Part shown: positions 43,326 to 53,445 of the stretch, one piece after another
Layout of the letters: each line of letters opens with the position of its first letter
How positions within the stretch are numbered: the stretch's first letter is position 1
Source of the DNA: Massilia sp. Root133
GTDB taxonomy: Bacteria; Pseudomonadota; Gammaproteobacteria; Burkholderiales; Burkholderiaceae_D
Reading direction: 5' to 3'
DNA length: 64,000 bases
Assembly: GCF_001426525.1 (NCBI RefSeq)
Contig: NZ_LMEW01000035.1
Location: 445,060-509,059, forward strand
Notes under the pieces: generated by a model
Told to the model about the DNA's origin: nothing
The model's input: only the letters and a program-made list of their open reading frames with translations
The model's database searches: none
Program-made: the position numbers and the translations under genes

Positions 43326-44672
43326 TTAGCTTGGCGGCATTGCTTCCAGCGCGTGCGCCGCAGCCAGCACGCCATCCAGAACCTTGTCCGCTACGGCGGC
43401 CGAGAAGCCATCCGGAAGCTCACCGCGGACCTTCTCCACGACGTCCGGCGTGCGGGCGATGAACTCCTGGAGCAGCGGCTCCGCGTTATCGCCGTAGCCG
43501 ACCTTTTTCGCGGTGCTGTTGAAGTGCCGTCGTTGGATGTCGCGCGCCAGATAGTGCCGGTTCTTGCCGAGAAGGGCCATCGCCATTTTGACTTCGTATT
43601 CCGACCACTGGTTCGGGCAAGGGCCCATGACGGGGTAGGCCGACATCACGTCATAGATGGGCGTCAGCTTGAAGCGGCCCGTGCCGGCCAGCAGCTGGAT
43701 ACTGAAGTTCTTGGCGTGGCCGTCCGGCGCACGCATCATCCAGAACAGCAGCTGCGACGCCATCAGCGTGCGCATGTCCTCTTTGGCCTGCTGCGACTGC
43801 TGGACCAGGGTGAAAATTTGCTTCAGGCCCGGGCCGCCTTCATTCTCATACTTCACCAGAGGCGACACGCCGGTGGCCTGGCAGAAGTCTTCCTGAACGA
43901 GCCGGAACAGGTGCTGACCGTTGGCCGAGCGCACCCGGTCGAAGCGCTCGACGACGAGGACACGTTGCTTGCCGAAGGTAGCAATCTCGGCGTTCGCTGT
44001 CGGCAGGCCGAATTCCTTGAACAGTCGCAGGCAGAGCCACTCGTTGTCGACCGAGGTCGAGAAGTCAGCTTTGCGGCCGCCGACCAGCCCGATTGGAAGC
44101 TTGAAGATGTGCGTCGTCGGCGTGGCGCCGCGCGGCTTCATCCATTTGCCATTCCACCTCAGGAACGCGTCCTTCTCCTGCGCGCCGGCCAGAGAAATCC
44201 GGAAGTCGTCGTCCGGGTCCCGCGGGCCGCCGCGCTGGTCTGGGTTCACCATGTCCAGCAGGTGGCGTTCGATGGCTTCGTCATCGACTACAATGCCGTC
44301 CACCTGGTCAAGACCCTCCGGCTGGGCGCCATCCGGCAGCAGCTGCAGGGCACCAACGCAGTCGCGGCCGATGGCGGCCAGCAGGTCGAATGCGTCAATG
44401 GAGCCCGTCTTGAACCGGGCCGCAACCCGTCTGCGAATCGAATCGCTGTCGGGCAGCAGGCCGTCGAAGTAGTGGGAGACCCGGACTCCCTTCAGCGGCT
44501 CATTGTGCAGGTTGAAGGGTAGCGACAGCGAGATAGGGCGGCCGCGCGGGGAGGCGCACCAGGCGGCATCGTACTGCAGCTCCGAGTTTCCGGCAGCATT
44601 GACCGTCCAGCGGCCGACATACTCTCCGTTGGCCCAGAGATTGAGGGTTTGGCTGTGCGAGCGACGGCCCAT
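43326..44672 (-). CDS. hipA: HipA-type toxin kinase
   Basis: Serine/threonine kinase toxin of a type II toxin-antitoxin system; the E. coli homologue phosphorylates glutamyl-tRNA synthetase and induces persistence. 448 residues: N-subdomain 1 (about 10-110), P-loop-like SLAGAQEK (160-167), VERFDR (241-246), catalytic loop DGHAKNFS (317-324, Asp317) and Mg-binding Asp341 in IYDVMSAYP. All catalytic parts are intact. A GGCGGA site nine bases upstream supports ATG 44672 rather than an in-frame ATG at 44681. It follows hipB with a two-base gap. Confidence 0.92.
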   Translation of the reverse strand: MGRRSHSQTLNLWANGEYVGRWTVNAAGNSELQYDAAWCASPRGRPISLSLPFNLHNEPLKGVRVSHYFDGLLPDSDSIRRRVAARFKTGSIDAFDLLAAIGRDCVGALQLLPDGAQPEGLDQVDGIVVDDEAIERHLLDMVNPDQRGGPRDPDDDFRISLAGAQEKDAFLRWNGKWMKPRGATPTTHIFKLPIGLVGGRKADFSTSVDNEWLCLRLFKEFGLPTANAEIATFGKQRVLVVERFDRVRSANGQHLFRLVQEDFCQATGVSPLVKYENEGGPGLKQIFTLVQQSQQAKEDMRTLMASQLLFWMMRAPDGHAKNFSIQLLAGTGRFKLTPIYDVMSAYPVMGPCPNQWSEYEVKMAMALLGKNRHYLARDIQRRHFNSTAKKVGYGDNAEPLLQEFIARTPDVVEKVRGELPDGFSAAVADKVLDGVLAAAHALEAMPPS

Positions 44673-44674
44673 GA

Positions 44675-44938
44675 TTACCATTCCGCCGAGTTGCTGGCCG
44701 CTGACGTGTCCCTCTCGCCGAGTTTGAGCTCCAGCTTTAGCGCCGAGCACCAGCTGAGCAGCTGCCTGATGCTGAGTTCCTCGGGGTGATTCTCGAGGTG
44801 CGAGATACGGTTCTGGCTGACCCCGACATAGCCAGCCAGCTCGGCCTGCGTGATTTTGTGCCGTTTGCGCGTGGTCTTGAGGAGCTGGCCGAGGTGGGAC
44901 GCCGTAGAGAGCGTGTGGTAGTCAGGCGCGGAGGACAT
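44675..44938 (-). CDS. hipB: HipB-type antitoxin, Xre-family DNA-binding protein
   Basis: 87 residues. An HTH_Xre domain fills residues about 15-75: LGQLLKTTRKRHKITQAELA, then GVSQNRISHLENHPEELSI, the recognition helix region. It should neutralise HipA and repress the hipBA promoter. ATG 44938 begins MSSAPDYHTL. Four 17-bp operator-like palindromes lie directly upstream, one of them centred in the promoter spacer. Confidence 0.9.
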   Translation of the reverse strand: MSSAPDYHTLSTASHLGQLLKTTRKRHKITQAELAGYVGVSQNRISHLENHPEELSIRQLLSWCSALKLELKLGERDTSAASNSAEW

Positions 44939-44944
44939 AGGAAA

Positions 44945-45039
44945 TATCCGATATTCAGATACGTCGATTTTATCTGAGTAACAGATAAAGTCAATATATC
45001 CGAATATCAGATAAAAAGGGTTTGGCTGATATTCGGATA
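44945..45039 (-). promoter_or_regulatory. hipBA operator array: four 17-bp palindromes at 26-bp steps
   Basis: Sites start at 44945 (TATCCGATATTCAGATA), 44971 (TATCTGAGTAACAGATA), 44997 (TATCCGAATATCAGATA) and 45023 (TGGCTGATATTCGGATA, left arm degenerate). Each start is exactly 26 bases after the one before. Consensus TATC(C/T)GA-N3-TC(A/G)GATA. The known E. coli HipB operator, TATCC-N8-GGATA, has similar ends. Confidence 0.85.
44967..44994 (-). promoter_or_regulatory. Sigma-70 promoter of hipBA
   Basis: On the minus strand TTGACT (complement of 44989-44994), a 16-base spacer and TAAAAT (complement of 44967-44972). The second operator palindrome (44971-44987) fills the spacer, so repressor binding would directly block RNA polymerase. 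Confidence 0.75.
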
Positions 45040-45200
45040 ATCGCAGGCGACTGGCCAAGCGGTCAATCCGTTGTAGCTCGCGCGGGATGATCGGCCGGAA
45101 TAATTGACACCGGCACATCCGCCATCGACGCCTGCGGGCGTCTGCAACGCGCGCGCCAAGTAGCGATGTGACATGCCAGACGCGAACACCGCCACCAGCA

Positions 45201-46127
45201 TCACGTCGCCGACTGCTGCGCGACGAGGTACTCCCACAGTTCCGCGACGATCTGCTTGCCCGGCCGCGCATCGGAAGGCCGTTCGCGATACAGCCGGATC
45301 TCCATCTCGATCTCCCACTGACCCGGTTCGCTGGCCCGCGCCAGCTGCCCCTGCGCGACCTCGCGCGTGACGGCGGATTCGGGCAGGAACGCGATGCCGT
45401 GGCCATCGAGCGCCATCATCTTGAGGCCTTCCGCCATGTCGGTCTCGTAGCGCTTGTCGACGTGCAGGCCGGGCTTCGCGTCGGCGAGGATCAGGTCCAC
45501 CATCCGACCGAGGTAGGCGTTCGTCGTGTAGGAGAGGAACGGCAGCGGCGCGTCCCTGCGGCCGGGCAGGCGGTATTCCGCCTGGCTGTCCGCGCCGCAG
45601 CGGGCGTACGCGCACAACGCTTCGCGGCCCATCAGCAGCATGTCGTAGCGGCTTGGGTCGAGCTGCACCGGCTGGCGCGGATGGTGGTAGCACAGCAGCA
45701 GGTCGCATCCGCCTTCGACGAGCTGCAGCACCGCGTCATGGACGTTGAGGGCGATGAGGCGGCTGTTGATCGACGCGAAGTCGCGTTCCAGCGCGGCGAG
45801 CCACTTCGGCACGAACGTGAGCGACAGGGTATGCGGGACGGCCAGGTCGATCGTCTTCGTCGCCGTGACGCGATTGTTGCGCAGCATCTCGCGCACGCCG
45901 TTGATCTGCCCGAGCATTTCCAGCGCCTGTTCGTAGAAGATCATGCCGGCCGGCGTGACACGGGTGGGGAACGTGGTGCGGTCGATCAGGTCCGTGCCGA
46001 GCCAGTTTTCCAGCGAGCGGATGCGGCGCGAGAACGCGGGCTGCGTCACGTGCCGCAATTGCGCGGAGCGACTGAAGTTCTTGGTCTCGACCAGTGAAAT
46101 GAAATCTTCCAGCCATTTGGTTTCCAT
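45201..46127 (-). CDS. LysR-type transcriptional regulator
   Basis: 308 residues: winged HTH at 1-60 (WLEDFISLVETKNFSRSAQ, with LRHVTQPAFSRRIRSLE) and a periplasmic-binding-protein-like effector domain (about 90-300). Start ATG 46127. It is divergent from the dicarboxylate transporter gene with 301 bases between, the usual layout for a LysR regulator and its target; a T-N11-A dyad lies in that gap. The effector is unknown; a C4-dicarboxylate or related acid is a fair guess from context. Confidence 0.9.
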   Translation of the reverse strand: METKWLEDFISLVETKNFSRSAQLRHVTQPAFSRRIRSLENWLGTDLIDRTTFPTRVTPAGMIFYEQALEMLGQINGVREMLRNNRVTATKTIDLAVPHTLSLTFVPKWLAALERDFASINSRLIALNVHDAVLQLVEGGCDLLLCYHHPRQPVQLDPSRYDMLLMGREALCAYARCGADSQAEYRLPGRRDAPLPFLSYTTNAYLGRMVDLILADAKPGLHVDKRYETDMAEGLKMMALDGHGIAFLPESAVTREVAQGQLARASEPGQWEIEMEIRLYRERPSDARPGKQIVAELWEYLVAQQSAT

Positions 46128-46304
46128 GCCGCGTCCCGCACCGTTGAATATCGCGGCATTGTAAGGCCATTCCCGGCCCCGCAGACAGGGCCTTGCGGCG
46201 CCTTCCAAGTATTCATACAGCCCCCGCCGAGCGCGTCCCGAAAATTGGACGCTCCGCGCTGGCCAACTTCAGTTTCCAAAATAAAACACATTTGTAATCA
46301 GGAG

Positions 46305-46317
46305 TTTACGACGTAAA
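46305..46317. promoter_or_regulatory. LysR-type T-N11-A dyad
   Basis: TTTACGACGTAAA is a perfect palindrome around a central A and fits the T-N11-A LysR box. It ends 17 bases before the sigma-54 promoter. Confidence 0.5.
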
Positions 46318-46334
46318 TATTTCAAAGATCTCTC

Positions 46335-46350
46335 TGGCATGCGGCTTGCT
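46335..46350 (+). promoter_or_regulatory. Sigma-54 (-24/-12) promoter of dctA
   Basis: TGGCATGCGGCTTGCT matches TGGCAC-N5-TTGC with one change; GG and GC are separated by the required ten bases. A sigma-54 activator of the DctD type is encoded at 50645-51988. Confidence 0.82.
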
Positions 46351-46428
46351 GTTGTGGTCGCACCCGGTTCCCGCCGGGTCACGACAACACGCGGCGACAG
46401 TAAAACGCCGCGATTCTTGGAGATCAAA

Positions 46429-47700
46429 GTGAAAAAGAAGCGTCCCCTGACCCTGTACATCCTGATCGCGATGGTGCTGGGCGCCGCGGTCGGCTACGGC
46501 CTGCATGAAACCGTCGCCGACAAGACGATCAGCGCCGACATCGCCGCCCACATTTCCATCGTCACCGACGTGTTCCTCCGGTTGATCAAGATGATCATCT
46601 CGCTGCTCGTGTTCTCGACGCTGGCCGTCGGCATCGCGCACATGGGCGACGGCCGCGCCGCGGGCCGCATCGGCATGAAGGCCATGGCCTGGTTCGTGAT
46701 CGCGTCGCTGGTCTCGCTGAGCCTGGGCATGTTGCTGTCGAACGTGATGCAGCTGGGCGCGCACCTGAACCTGCCGCTGCCGCCGATCGACGCGGCCACG
46801 GGCCTGAAGACCACGGCGTTCACCTTGAAGGACTTCGCCGCCCACCTGGTGCCGAAATCGCCGATCGAGGCGATGGCCAACAACGAGATCCTGCAGGTGC
46901 TCGTGTTCGCGCTGTTCTTCGGCGCCGCGCTGGGCGCGCTGGGCCCCGCCGCCGCCGGTCTCACCGCCGTGATCGACCAGCTGGCGCAGGTGATGCTGCG
47001 CATTACTGGCGTCATCATGAACATGGCGCCGCTGGCCGTGTTCGCGGCGATGGCCTCCATCATCACCACCAACGGCCTGGGCATCCTCTTCACGTTCGCC
47101 AAGTTCATGGGCGGCTTCTACCTCGGTCTCGTGACGCTGTGGTTGCTGCTGATCCTGGGCGGCTCGCTGTTCATCGGCAAGCGCGTGCTGCACCTGCTGG
47201 CGCTGATCCGCGAACCGTTCCTGCTCGCGTTTTCCACCGCCAGCTCGGAAGCCGCGTATCCCAAGCTGCTGCTGGCGCTCGACCAGTTCGGCGTGCAGCG
47301 CAAGATCTCCAGCTTCGTGCTGCCGATGGGGTATTCGTTCAACCTGGACGGCTCGATGATGTACTGCACCTTCGCCGTGCTGTTCATCACGCAGGCGTAC
47401 GGCATCGACCTGTCGCTGGGCACGCAGATCACCATGCTGCTGCTGCTGATGCTGACCTCCAAGGGCATGGCCGGCGTGCCGCGCGCGTCGCTGGTCGTCA
47501 TCGCCGCCACGCTGAACCAGTTCCACATTCCCGAAGCGGGCCTGCTGCTGTTGATGGGCATCGACCAGTTCCTCGACATGGGCCGCTCGGCCACCAATGC
47601 CGTCGGCAACGCCGTCGCCACGGCCGTCGTCGCCAACTGGGAAGGCGCGCTGGAAGAAAAACCGCAACAGGTCGCACCCGTCGTCGCGCAAGTCGGCTGA
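46429..47700 (+). CDS. dctA: Dicarboxylate/amino acid:cation symporter (DctA-like, DAACS family)
   Basis: Inner-membrane Na+ or H+ symporter. 423 residues with eight helices and two re-entrant loops; STASSEAAYPKLL and LPMGYSFNLDGSMMY are the hallmark loop sequences, and GIDQFLDMGRSATNAVGN is the C-terminal substrate-binding helix. It starts at GTG 46429 after GGAG at 46419. It is a little short for the family and its SSEAAYPK differs from the SSESALPR of classical DctA, so the substrate could be an acidic amino acid. The sigma-54 promoter and downstream DctBD homologues favour dicarboxylates. Confidence 0.88.
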   Translation: MKKKRPLTLYILIAMVLGAAVGYGLHETVADKTISADIAAHISIVTDVFLRLIKMIISLLVFSTLAVGIAHMGDGRAAGRIGMKAMAWFVIASLVSLSLGMLLSNVMQLGAHLNLPLPPIDAATGLKTTAFTLKDFAAHLVPKSPIEAMANNEILQVLVFALFFGAALGALGPAAAGLTAVIDQLAQVMLRITGVIMNMAPLAVFAAMASIITTNGLGILFTFAKFMGGFYLGLVTLWLLLILGGSLFIGKRVLHLLALIREPFLLAFSTASSEAAYPKLLLALDQFGVQRKISSFVLPMGYSFNLDGSMMYCTFAVLFITQAYGIDLSLGTQITMLLLLMLTSKGMAGVPRASLVVIAATLNQFHIPEAGLLLLMGIDQFLDMGRSATNAVGNAVATAVVANWEGALEEKPQQVAPVVAQVG

Positions 47701-47732
47701 CCACATAACAAATCAAATCAACGGAGACTTCA

Positions 47733-48743
47733 TTGAAATATCGTCATATCGCCGGCGCCGGCGCCGGCGCGTGCGCGCTCGCCCTGTTTGCCACCTGCGC
47801 GCAGGCGCAATCGTTCGTGAAGGTCTACGGCGTCGCCGACGCCGGCATCGTGCTCGACCGCGGCGGCGCCGCCGGTTCGTCGCAGAACATCGGCAGCGGC
47901 GTGGCGTCCGGCTCGCGGCTGGGCTTCAAGGGCAAGGAAGATCTCGGCGACGGCCTGAGCGCCGTCTTCGTGGTGGAAAACGGCTACAACATCGACACCG
48001 GCAAGGCCGCGCAGGGCGGCCTGCTGTTCGGCCGCCAGGCGTACGTGGGCCTGTCCGGCGCGGCCGGCACGATCAGCCTGGGCCGCCAGTACGCGCCGTA
48101 CTACAAGGTCATGCGCGACATCGCCGACCCGTTCTGCACGGGCCTCGCGGGCAATGCGCAGAACATCCTCCCCGGACTCGGCCGGGTCGACAACTCGGTC
48201 GAGTACCAGTCGCCGAAGTGGAACGGCCTGTCCGCCGATGTGCTGTACGGCGCGGGCGAAGTGGCCGGCGACGCCGCGAAGAACCGTACTTTCGACGCGT
48301 CGGCCACGTACGAAGCGGGTCCGCTGACGCTGGCGCTGACGCATCACCGGCAGAACGATGCGACGGGCGCCGCGCACGAGCGCAACACGATGCTGGTGGG
48401 CCGCTACCGCTTCGGCACCGTGACGGCGCACGCAGCCTTCGCGCGCAACCGCAACGTGCTGGGCCACGCCAGCCGCGACGCGCTGCTGGGCGCGGCCGTG
48501 CAGGCCGGCGCCGCGGGCAGAGTGCTCGCGTCCGTGATCGTCCACCACGACGATTCCGGCCGCGGTGCAAACGCGCGCCAGGCCGCGATCGGCTACGAGT
48601 ACAGCCTGTCGCGCCGCACCGACCTGTACGCGGCGTATGGCCATATCGTCAACCGCGGCGGCGCCGCGTACACGGTCGGCGACGCCACGAACGCCGGTAC
48701 CGGCACCACGGGCATCAACCTGGGCGTGCGTCATGTGTTTTAA
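47733..48743 (+). CDS. Gram-negative porin
   Basis: 336 residues, 16-strand trimeric porin type. Signal peptide ends near ATCAQAQ; the mature protein begins SFVKVYGVADAGI, the standard betaproteobacterial porin start, with SRLGFKGKEDLGDGL, GRQAYVGLSG, and a final strand NLGVRHVF ending in Phe for BAM recognition. It starts at TTG 47733 with GGAG at 47723. It sits between dctA and dctB, so it probably supplies the outer-membrane pore for the same substrate. Confidence 0.92.
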   Translation: MKYRHIAGAGAGACALALFATCAQAQSFVKVYGVADAGIVLDRGGAAGSSQNIGSGVASGSRLGFKGKEDLGDGLSAVFVVENGYNIDTGKAAQGGLLFGRQAYVGLSGAAGTISLGRQYAPYYKVMRDIADPFCTGLAGNAQNILPGLGRVDNSVEYQSPKWNGLSADVLYGAGEVAGDAAKNRTFDASATYEAGPLTLALTHHRQNDATGAAHERNTMLVGRYRFGTVTAHAAFARNRNVLGHASRDALLGAAVQAGAAGRVLASVIVHHDDSGRGANARQAAIGYEYSLSRRTDLYAAYGHIVNRGGAAYTVGDATNAGTGTTGINLGVRHVF

Positions 48744-48772
48744 TCGCACAACGTAAACATTCCAGGACCGCC

Positions 48773-50635
48773 ATGCCCGCAGCCGCACCCACCGTCAACC
48801 CGCAGCAGACCGGCCGCTGGCCGCGGCGGCTGGGGCTGTCGCTCATGCTGCTACTGGTGTGCGCGGCGCTGGCGGCCGTGGCGTACCGCTATGCCGAGGA
48901 TGCCGCGATCGACCGGCTGCGGCTGTCCGGCGCGCAGCGCCTGGACACGTACGCGGCCGGCCTCGAACACCTGCTGTCCAAGTACGATTTCCTGCCCGGC
49001 ACGTTCGAACTGAACAAGGACGTCATCGCGCTGCTGCGCCAGCCGGGCGACGAGGCGCTGCGCCGGGACGTGAACATCTACCTGGAGCGCGTCAACCGGC
49101 TGGCCGGGTCGACCAGCATCTACATCGTCAACCTGAAGGGCGTGACGCAGGCCGCCAGCAACTGGCGCGCGCCCGACAGCTACGTCGGCGACTACATCGC
49201 GTTCCGGCCCTATATCCGCGAGGCCCTGCGGGGCATGCCGGGCGGTTTTTACGGGGTCGGCACGACCCGCGGCGAGCCCGGCTATTACTTTGCCCGCGGC
49301 ATTTATCACGAGGGCCGCATGCTGGGCGTGGCGACCGTCAAGGTCAACATCGAGAGCCTGGAGGCGAGTTGGGCGGAGGCCGGCGGCAAGGCCTTGCTCA
49401 CCGATGCGCATGGTGTCGTGTTCCTGAGTTCGGTGCCCGAATGGAAATACCGGACGCTTGCGCCGCTGACGCCGGCCGCGCGGCAGGAACTGGAACAGTC
49501 GCGCCAGTATTTCTCGCATGCGCTCACGCCGCTGGGCCTGCGCGAGGTGCGCGCGCTTGACGCCCGCGCGCGCATCGTCGCCGGACCGCCGCCGGCCACC
49601 GGGCCGATGCTGAGCCAGTCGCGCGGGCTGGTGACGCGCAACTGGCAGATGGTGTACCTGTCCGACCTCGCGCCGGCCCGCGCGAGCGCCCGCGCGGCGG
49701 CGCTGCTGACGGTGCTGTCGGAAGCGCTGGCGGTCATGCTCGTGCTGTATGCGCGCCAGCGCCACCGCCTGGGCCGGCAGCGCCAGCGGGCGCGCGAGGA
49801 TCTGCAGCGCGCGTACGACCAGCTGGAACACCTGGTGGCCGACCGCACCGCGAGCCTGGAGCAGATCACGCGCGAGCTGCGCGACGAGAACGCCGTGCGG
49901 CGCCAGGCCGAAGAGCAGTTGCGCAAGGCGCAGAGCGAATTGGTCCAGGCGGGCAAGATGGCCGTGCTCGGGCAGCTCTCCGCCGGCATCACGCATGAAC
50001 TGAACCAGCCGCTGACGGCGCTACGCACGATGGCGGACAATGCCCGCGTGCTGATCGAGCGCGGCCGGCACGCCGACGCCTCGGCGAACCTCACGACCAT
50101 CTCGCAACTGGTCGAGCGCATGGGCCAACTGACCGGGCAGCTGCGCCAGTTCGCGCGCAAGTCCGACACGCGGCCGAGCGCCGTGCCGGTGGCGGATGCC
50201 GTCACCGCGGCGCTGTTCCTCGTCGAGCGCCGCATCGCGCAGGAACGTGTAGGATTCCGCATGGCGACCCATCCGCGCGACCTGTACGCGCTGTGCGACA
50301 GCAACCGGCTGCAGCAAGTCCTCGTCAACCTGTTCGGCAATGCGCTCGATGCGATGGAGATGGCGGGAAGTCATCCGCGCCAGCTCGTCGTCGAAGCGGG
50401 AGGCGCGGGGGCGCGCGTCCTGATCTCCGTGACGGACAGCGGTCCCGGCATCCCGGAGGACGTCCGCGCGCACCTGTTCGAACCCTTCTTTACCACCAAG
50501 CCGCAGGGCAAAGGACTGGGCCTCGGGCTCGCGATCTCCGAGCAGATCGTGCGCGAGTCCGGCGGCCGGCTGCGGGCCGAGTCGCTGCCCGAGGGCGGCG
50601 CCCGGTTCATCATCGATCTGCCCCGGGCGGAGTAG
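48773..50635 (+). CDS. dctB: DctB-like sensor histidine kinase
   Basis: Membrane kinase for C4-dicarboxylate sensing. 620 residues: TM1 (about 21-39), periplasmic double-Cache domain (about 40-300; FRPYIREALRG and GYYFARGIY are DctB-like), TM2 (about 306-326), a coiled-coil (335-395), H-box GQLSAGITHELNQPLTAL with His408, and an ATPase domain with NLFGNALDAM and GLGLGLAIS. ATG 48773 follows AGGA. Nine bases separate it from dctD. Confidence 0.92.
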   Translation: MPAAAPTVNPQQTGRWPRRLGLSLMLLLVCAALAAVAYRYAEDAAIDRLRLSGAQRLDTYAAGLEHLLSKYDFLPGTFELNKDVIALLRQPGDEALRRDVNIYLERVNRLAGSTSIYIVNLKGVTQAASNWRAPDSYVGDYIAFRPYIREALRGMPGGFYGVGTTRGEPGYYFARGIYHEGRMLGVATVKVNIESLEASWAEAGGKALLTDAHGVVFLSSVPEWKYRTLAPLTPAARQELEQSRQYFSHALTPLGLREVRALDARARIVAGPPPATGPMLSQSRGLVTRNWQMVYLSDLAPARASARAAALLTVLSEALAVMLVLYARQRHRLGRQRQRAREDLQRAYDQLEHLVADRTASLEQITRELRDENAVRRQAEEQLRKAQSELVQAGKMAVLGQLSAGITHELNQPLTALRTMADNARVLIERGRHADASANLTTISQLVERMGQLTGQLRQFARKSDTRPSAVPVADAVTAALFLVERRIAQERVGFRMATHPRDLYALCDSNRLQQVLVNLFGNALDAMEMAGSHPRQLVVEAGGAGARVLISVTDSGPGIPEDVRAHLFEPFFTTKPQGKGLGLGLAISEQIVRESGGRLRAESLPEGGARFIIDLPRAE

Positions 50636-50644
50636 GAGACAACC

Positions 50645-51988
<1,344 letters not shown>

Positions 51989-52012
51989 ATTAAATTGACC
52001 GACGTACTTGCG

Positions 52013-53443
52013 TTACAGGCCTAACGGGAACGTCACGCTGACCTTCAATCCGCGTCCGCTTTCCGCTCGGTCAAGCGCCAGCGTCGCCCCATGCACCGTG
52101 GCGATGTCGCGCACGATGGCGAGCCCCAGCCCCGTGCCGCCCGGATTGCTCTCCAGCGTCGCCTGCGCCCGGTAGAAGGGCATGAACACCTTGTCGTATT
52201 CGGCCGGATCGAGTCCCGGCCCGCTGTCCTGCACGTCGAGCACGACGACGCCGATCAGCCGCCGCACGCGCAGCAGCACGGTGCCGCCCGGCGGCGTGTA
52301 GCGGATCGCGTTGTCGACCAGGTTGCTCGCCAGTTCGTGCAGCAGCAGCGCCTGGCCGTCGATGGTCGTGGCGCCGTCGTCTTCCGCCTCCAGCGCCAGG
52401 TCGATGCCTTTCTGGACGGCCGGCAGCGCCAGTTCCAGTCCGACCTGGCGCGCCACCTCGGACAACGCCACCGGCGCCAGTGCCGCGTTCGCGCCGCCGT
52501 GCTCGATGCGCGCGAGCGTCAGCAGGCGGTTCGCGAGGTGCACGGTCGAATCGGTCGTCGCCGCGATCGAGCGCACGATGGCCTGCATCGCGGCCGGGTC
52601 GTTTTCGCGCAGCGCCAGCTCGGCCTGAGTCTTGAGCACCGTCAGCGGCGTGCGCAGCTGGTGCGAAGCGTCGGCGATGAAGCGGCGCTGGCTCGCGATC
52701 AGGTTCTGCATGCGCGCCATCGTCCCGTTCATCGCGGCGACCAGCGGCCGCACTTCGCGGTGCACGAGGGCTTCGTCGACGTCGGACAGGTCGGAGATCG
52801 CGCGCGTCTCCACGACCTGTTTCAGCTGCATCAGCGGCTGCAGCACGAGGCGCACGGCGAACCACACGAGCGTCGCCACGGCCAGCACGAGCAGCGCCTG
52901 GCGCAGCAGGGTGTTGAGCAGGATGCGCCGCGACAGCGCGCGCCGTGCGTCCAGCGTCTCGCCCACCTGGATCAGGGCGATGCCGCGCATGGAATCGTCG
53001 TACACGGGTTGCAGCAGGGCGGCGATGCGCACCGGCTCGCCGTTGTAGTCGGCGTGGTAGAAACGCACGAGGGCCGGATACAGTTCGGAGCGGGGCGTGT
53101 CCTTCGGGACGGGCGGCAGGTCGTCGTAGCCGGACACCGTCTCGCCATGCAGCCCGCCCACGCGGTAGTAGATGCGGCCGAGGGTATCGGTCTCGAAGCT
53201 GTCCAGCGCCACGTAGGGCACGTCCGCCACGACCTTGCCGTCGCGGACGGACACGCGCTCCGCGAGCGCGCGCGTGGACGCGAGCAGGGAACGGTCGTAG
53301 GCGATGTCGGCGGCGTCGAGCGCGTCGCGGTACAGCGAGACGGCGTTGGCCGCCACGAGGATCACGAGCGGCACGATCAGCCAGCGCAGCAGCTGGCCGC
53401 GCAGGCTGCCCAGCTTCGTCGTCGCCGCCGGCAGGAACCGCAT
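52013..53443 (-). CDS. TctE-like sensor histidine kinase
   Basis: 476 residues: TM1 (about 21-37), a periplasmic two-component sensor N-domain (about 40-170), TM2 (about 180-200), a HAMP-like region, H-box FIADASHQLRTPLTVL with His261, and an ATPase domain with NLVDNAIRY, DSGPGL and GTGLGLAIV. The layout and the DASHQLRTPL sequence are typical of the TctE/QseC group that senses tricarboxylates or other ligands. It lies two bases after the response regulator gene. The porin and Bug receptor genes on the other side of the regulator suggest tricarboxylate-type sensing. Confidence 0.86.
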   Translation of the reverse strand: MRFLPAATTKLGSLRGQLLRWLIVPLVILVAANAVSLYRDALDAADIAYDRSLLASTRALAERVSVRDGKVVADVPYVALDSFETDTLGRIYYRVGGLHGETVSGYDDLPPVPKDTPRSELYPALVRFYHADYNGEPVRIAALLQPVYDDSMRGIALIQVGETLDARRALSRRILLNTLLRQALLVLAVATLVWFAVRLVLQPLMQLKQVVETRAISDLSDVDEALVHREVRPLVAAMNGTMARMQNLIASQRRFIADASHQLRTPLTVLKTQAELALRENDPAAMQAIVRSIAATTDSTVHLANRLLTLARIEHGGANAALAPVALSEVARQVGLELALPAVQKGIDLALEAEDDGATTIDGQALLLHELASNLVDNAIRYTPPGGTVLLRVRRLIGVVVLDVQDSGPGLDPAEYDKVFMPFYRAQATLESNPGGTGLGLAIVRDIATVHGATLALDRAESGRGLKVSVTFPLGL

Positions 53444-53445
53444 GC

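Larger units (their letters stand above)
46128..46428. other. Divergent regulatory region between the LysR gene and dctA
   Basis: A 301-base gap without a gene. It contains a perfect dyad at 46305-46317, a sigma-54 promoter at 46335-46350, a hairpin (acccggttcccgccgggt at 46360-46379) in the transcribed leader, and the dctA ribosome binding site GGAG at 46419. Confidence 0.7.

Noticed and set aside
43326-45039. hipBA as a recently transferred genomic island
   Set aside because: No integrase, tRNA target or direct repeats flank it; only the operator region is AT-rich, which its palindromes explain.
45007-45708. Open frame overlapping the LysR gene and the hip operators
   Set aside because: It runs through the LysR coding region in another frame and through operator DNA; no ribosome binding site or homology.
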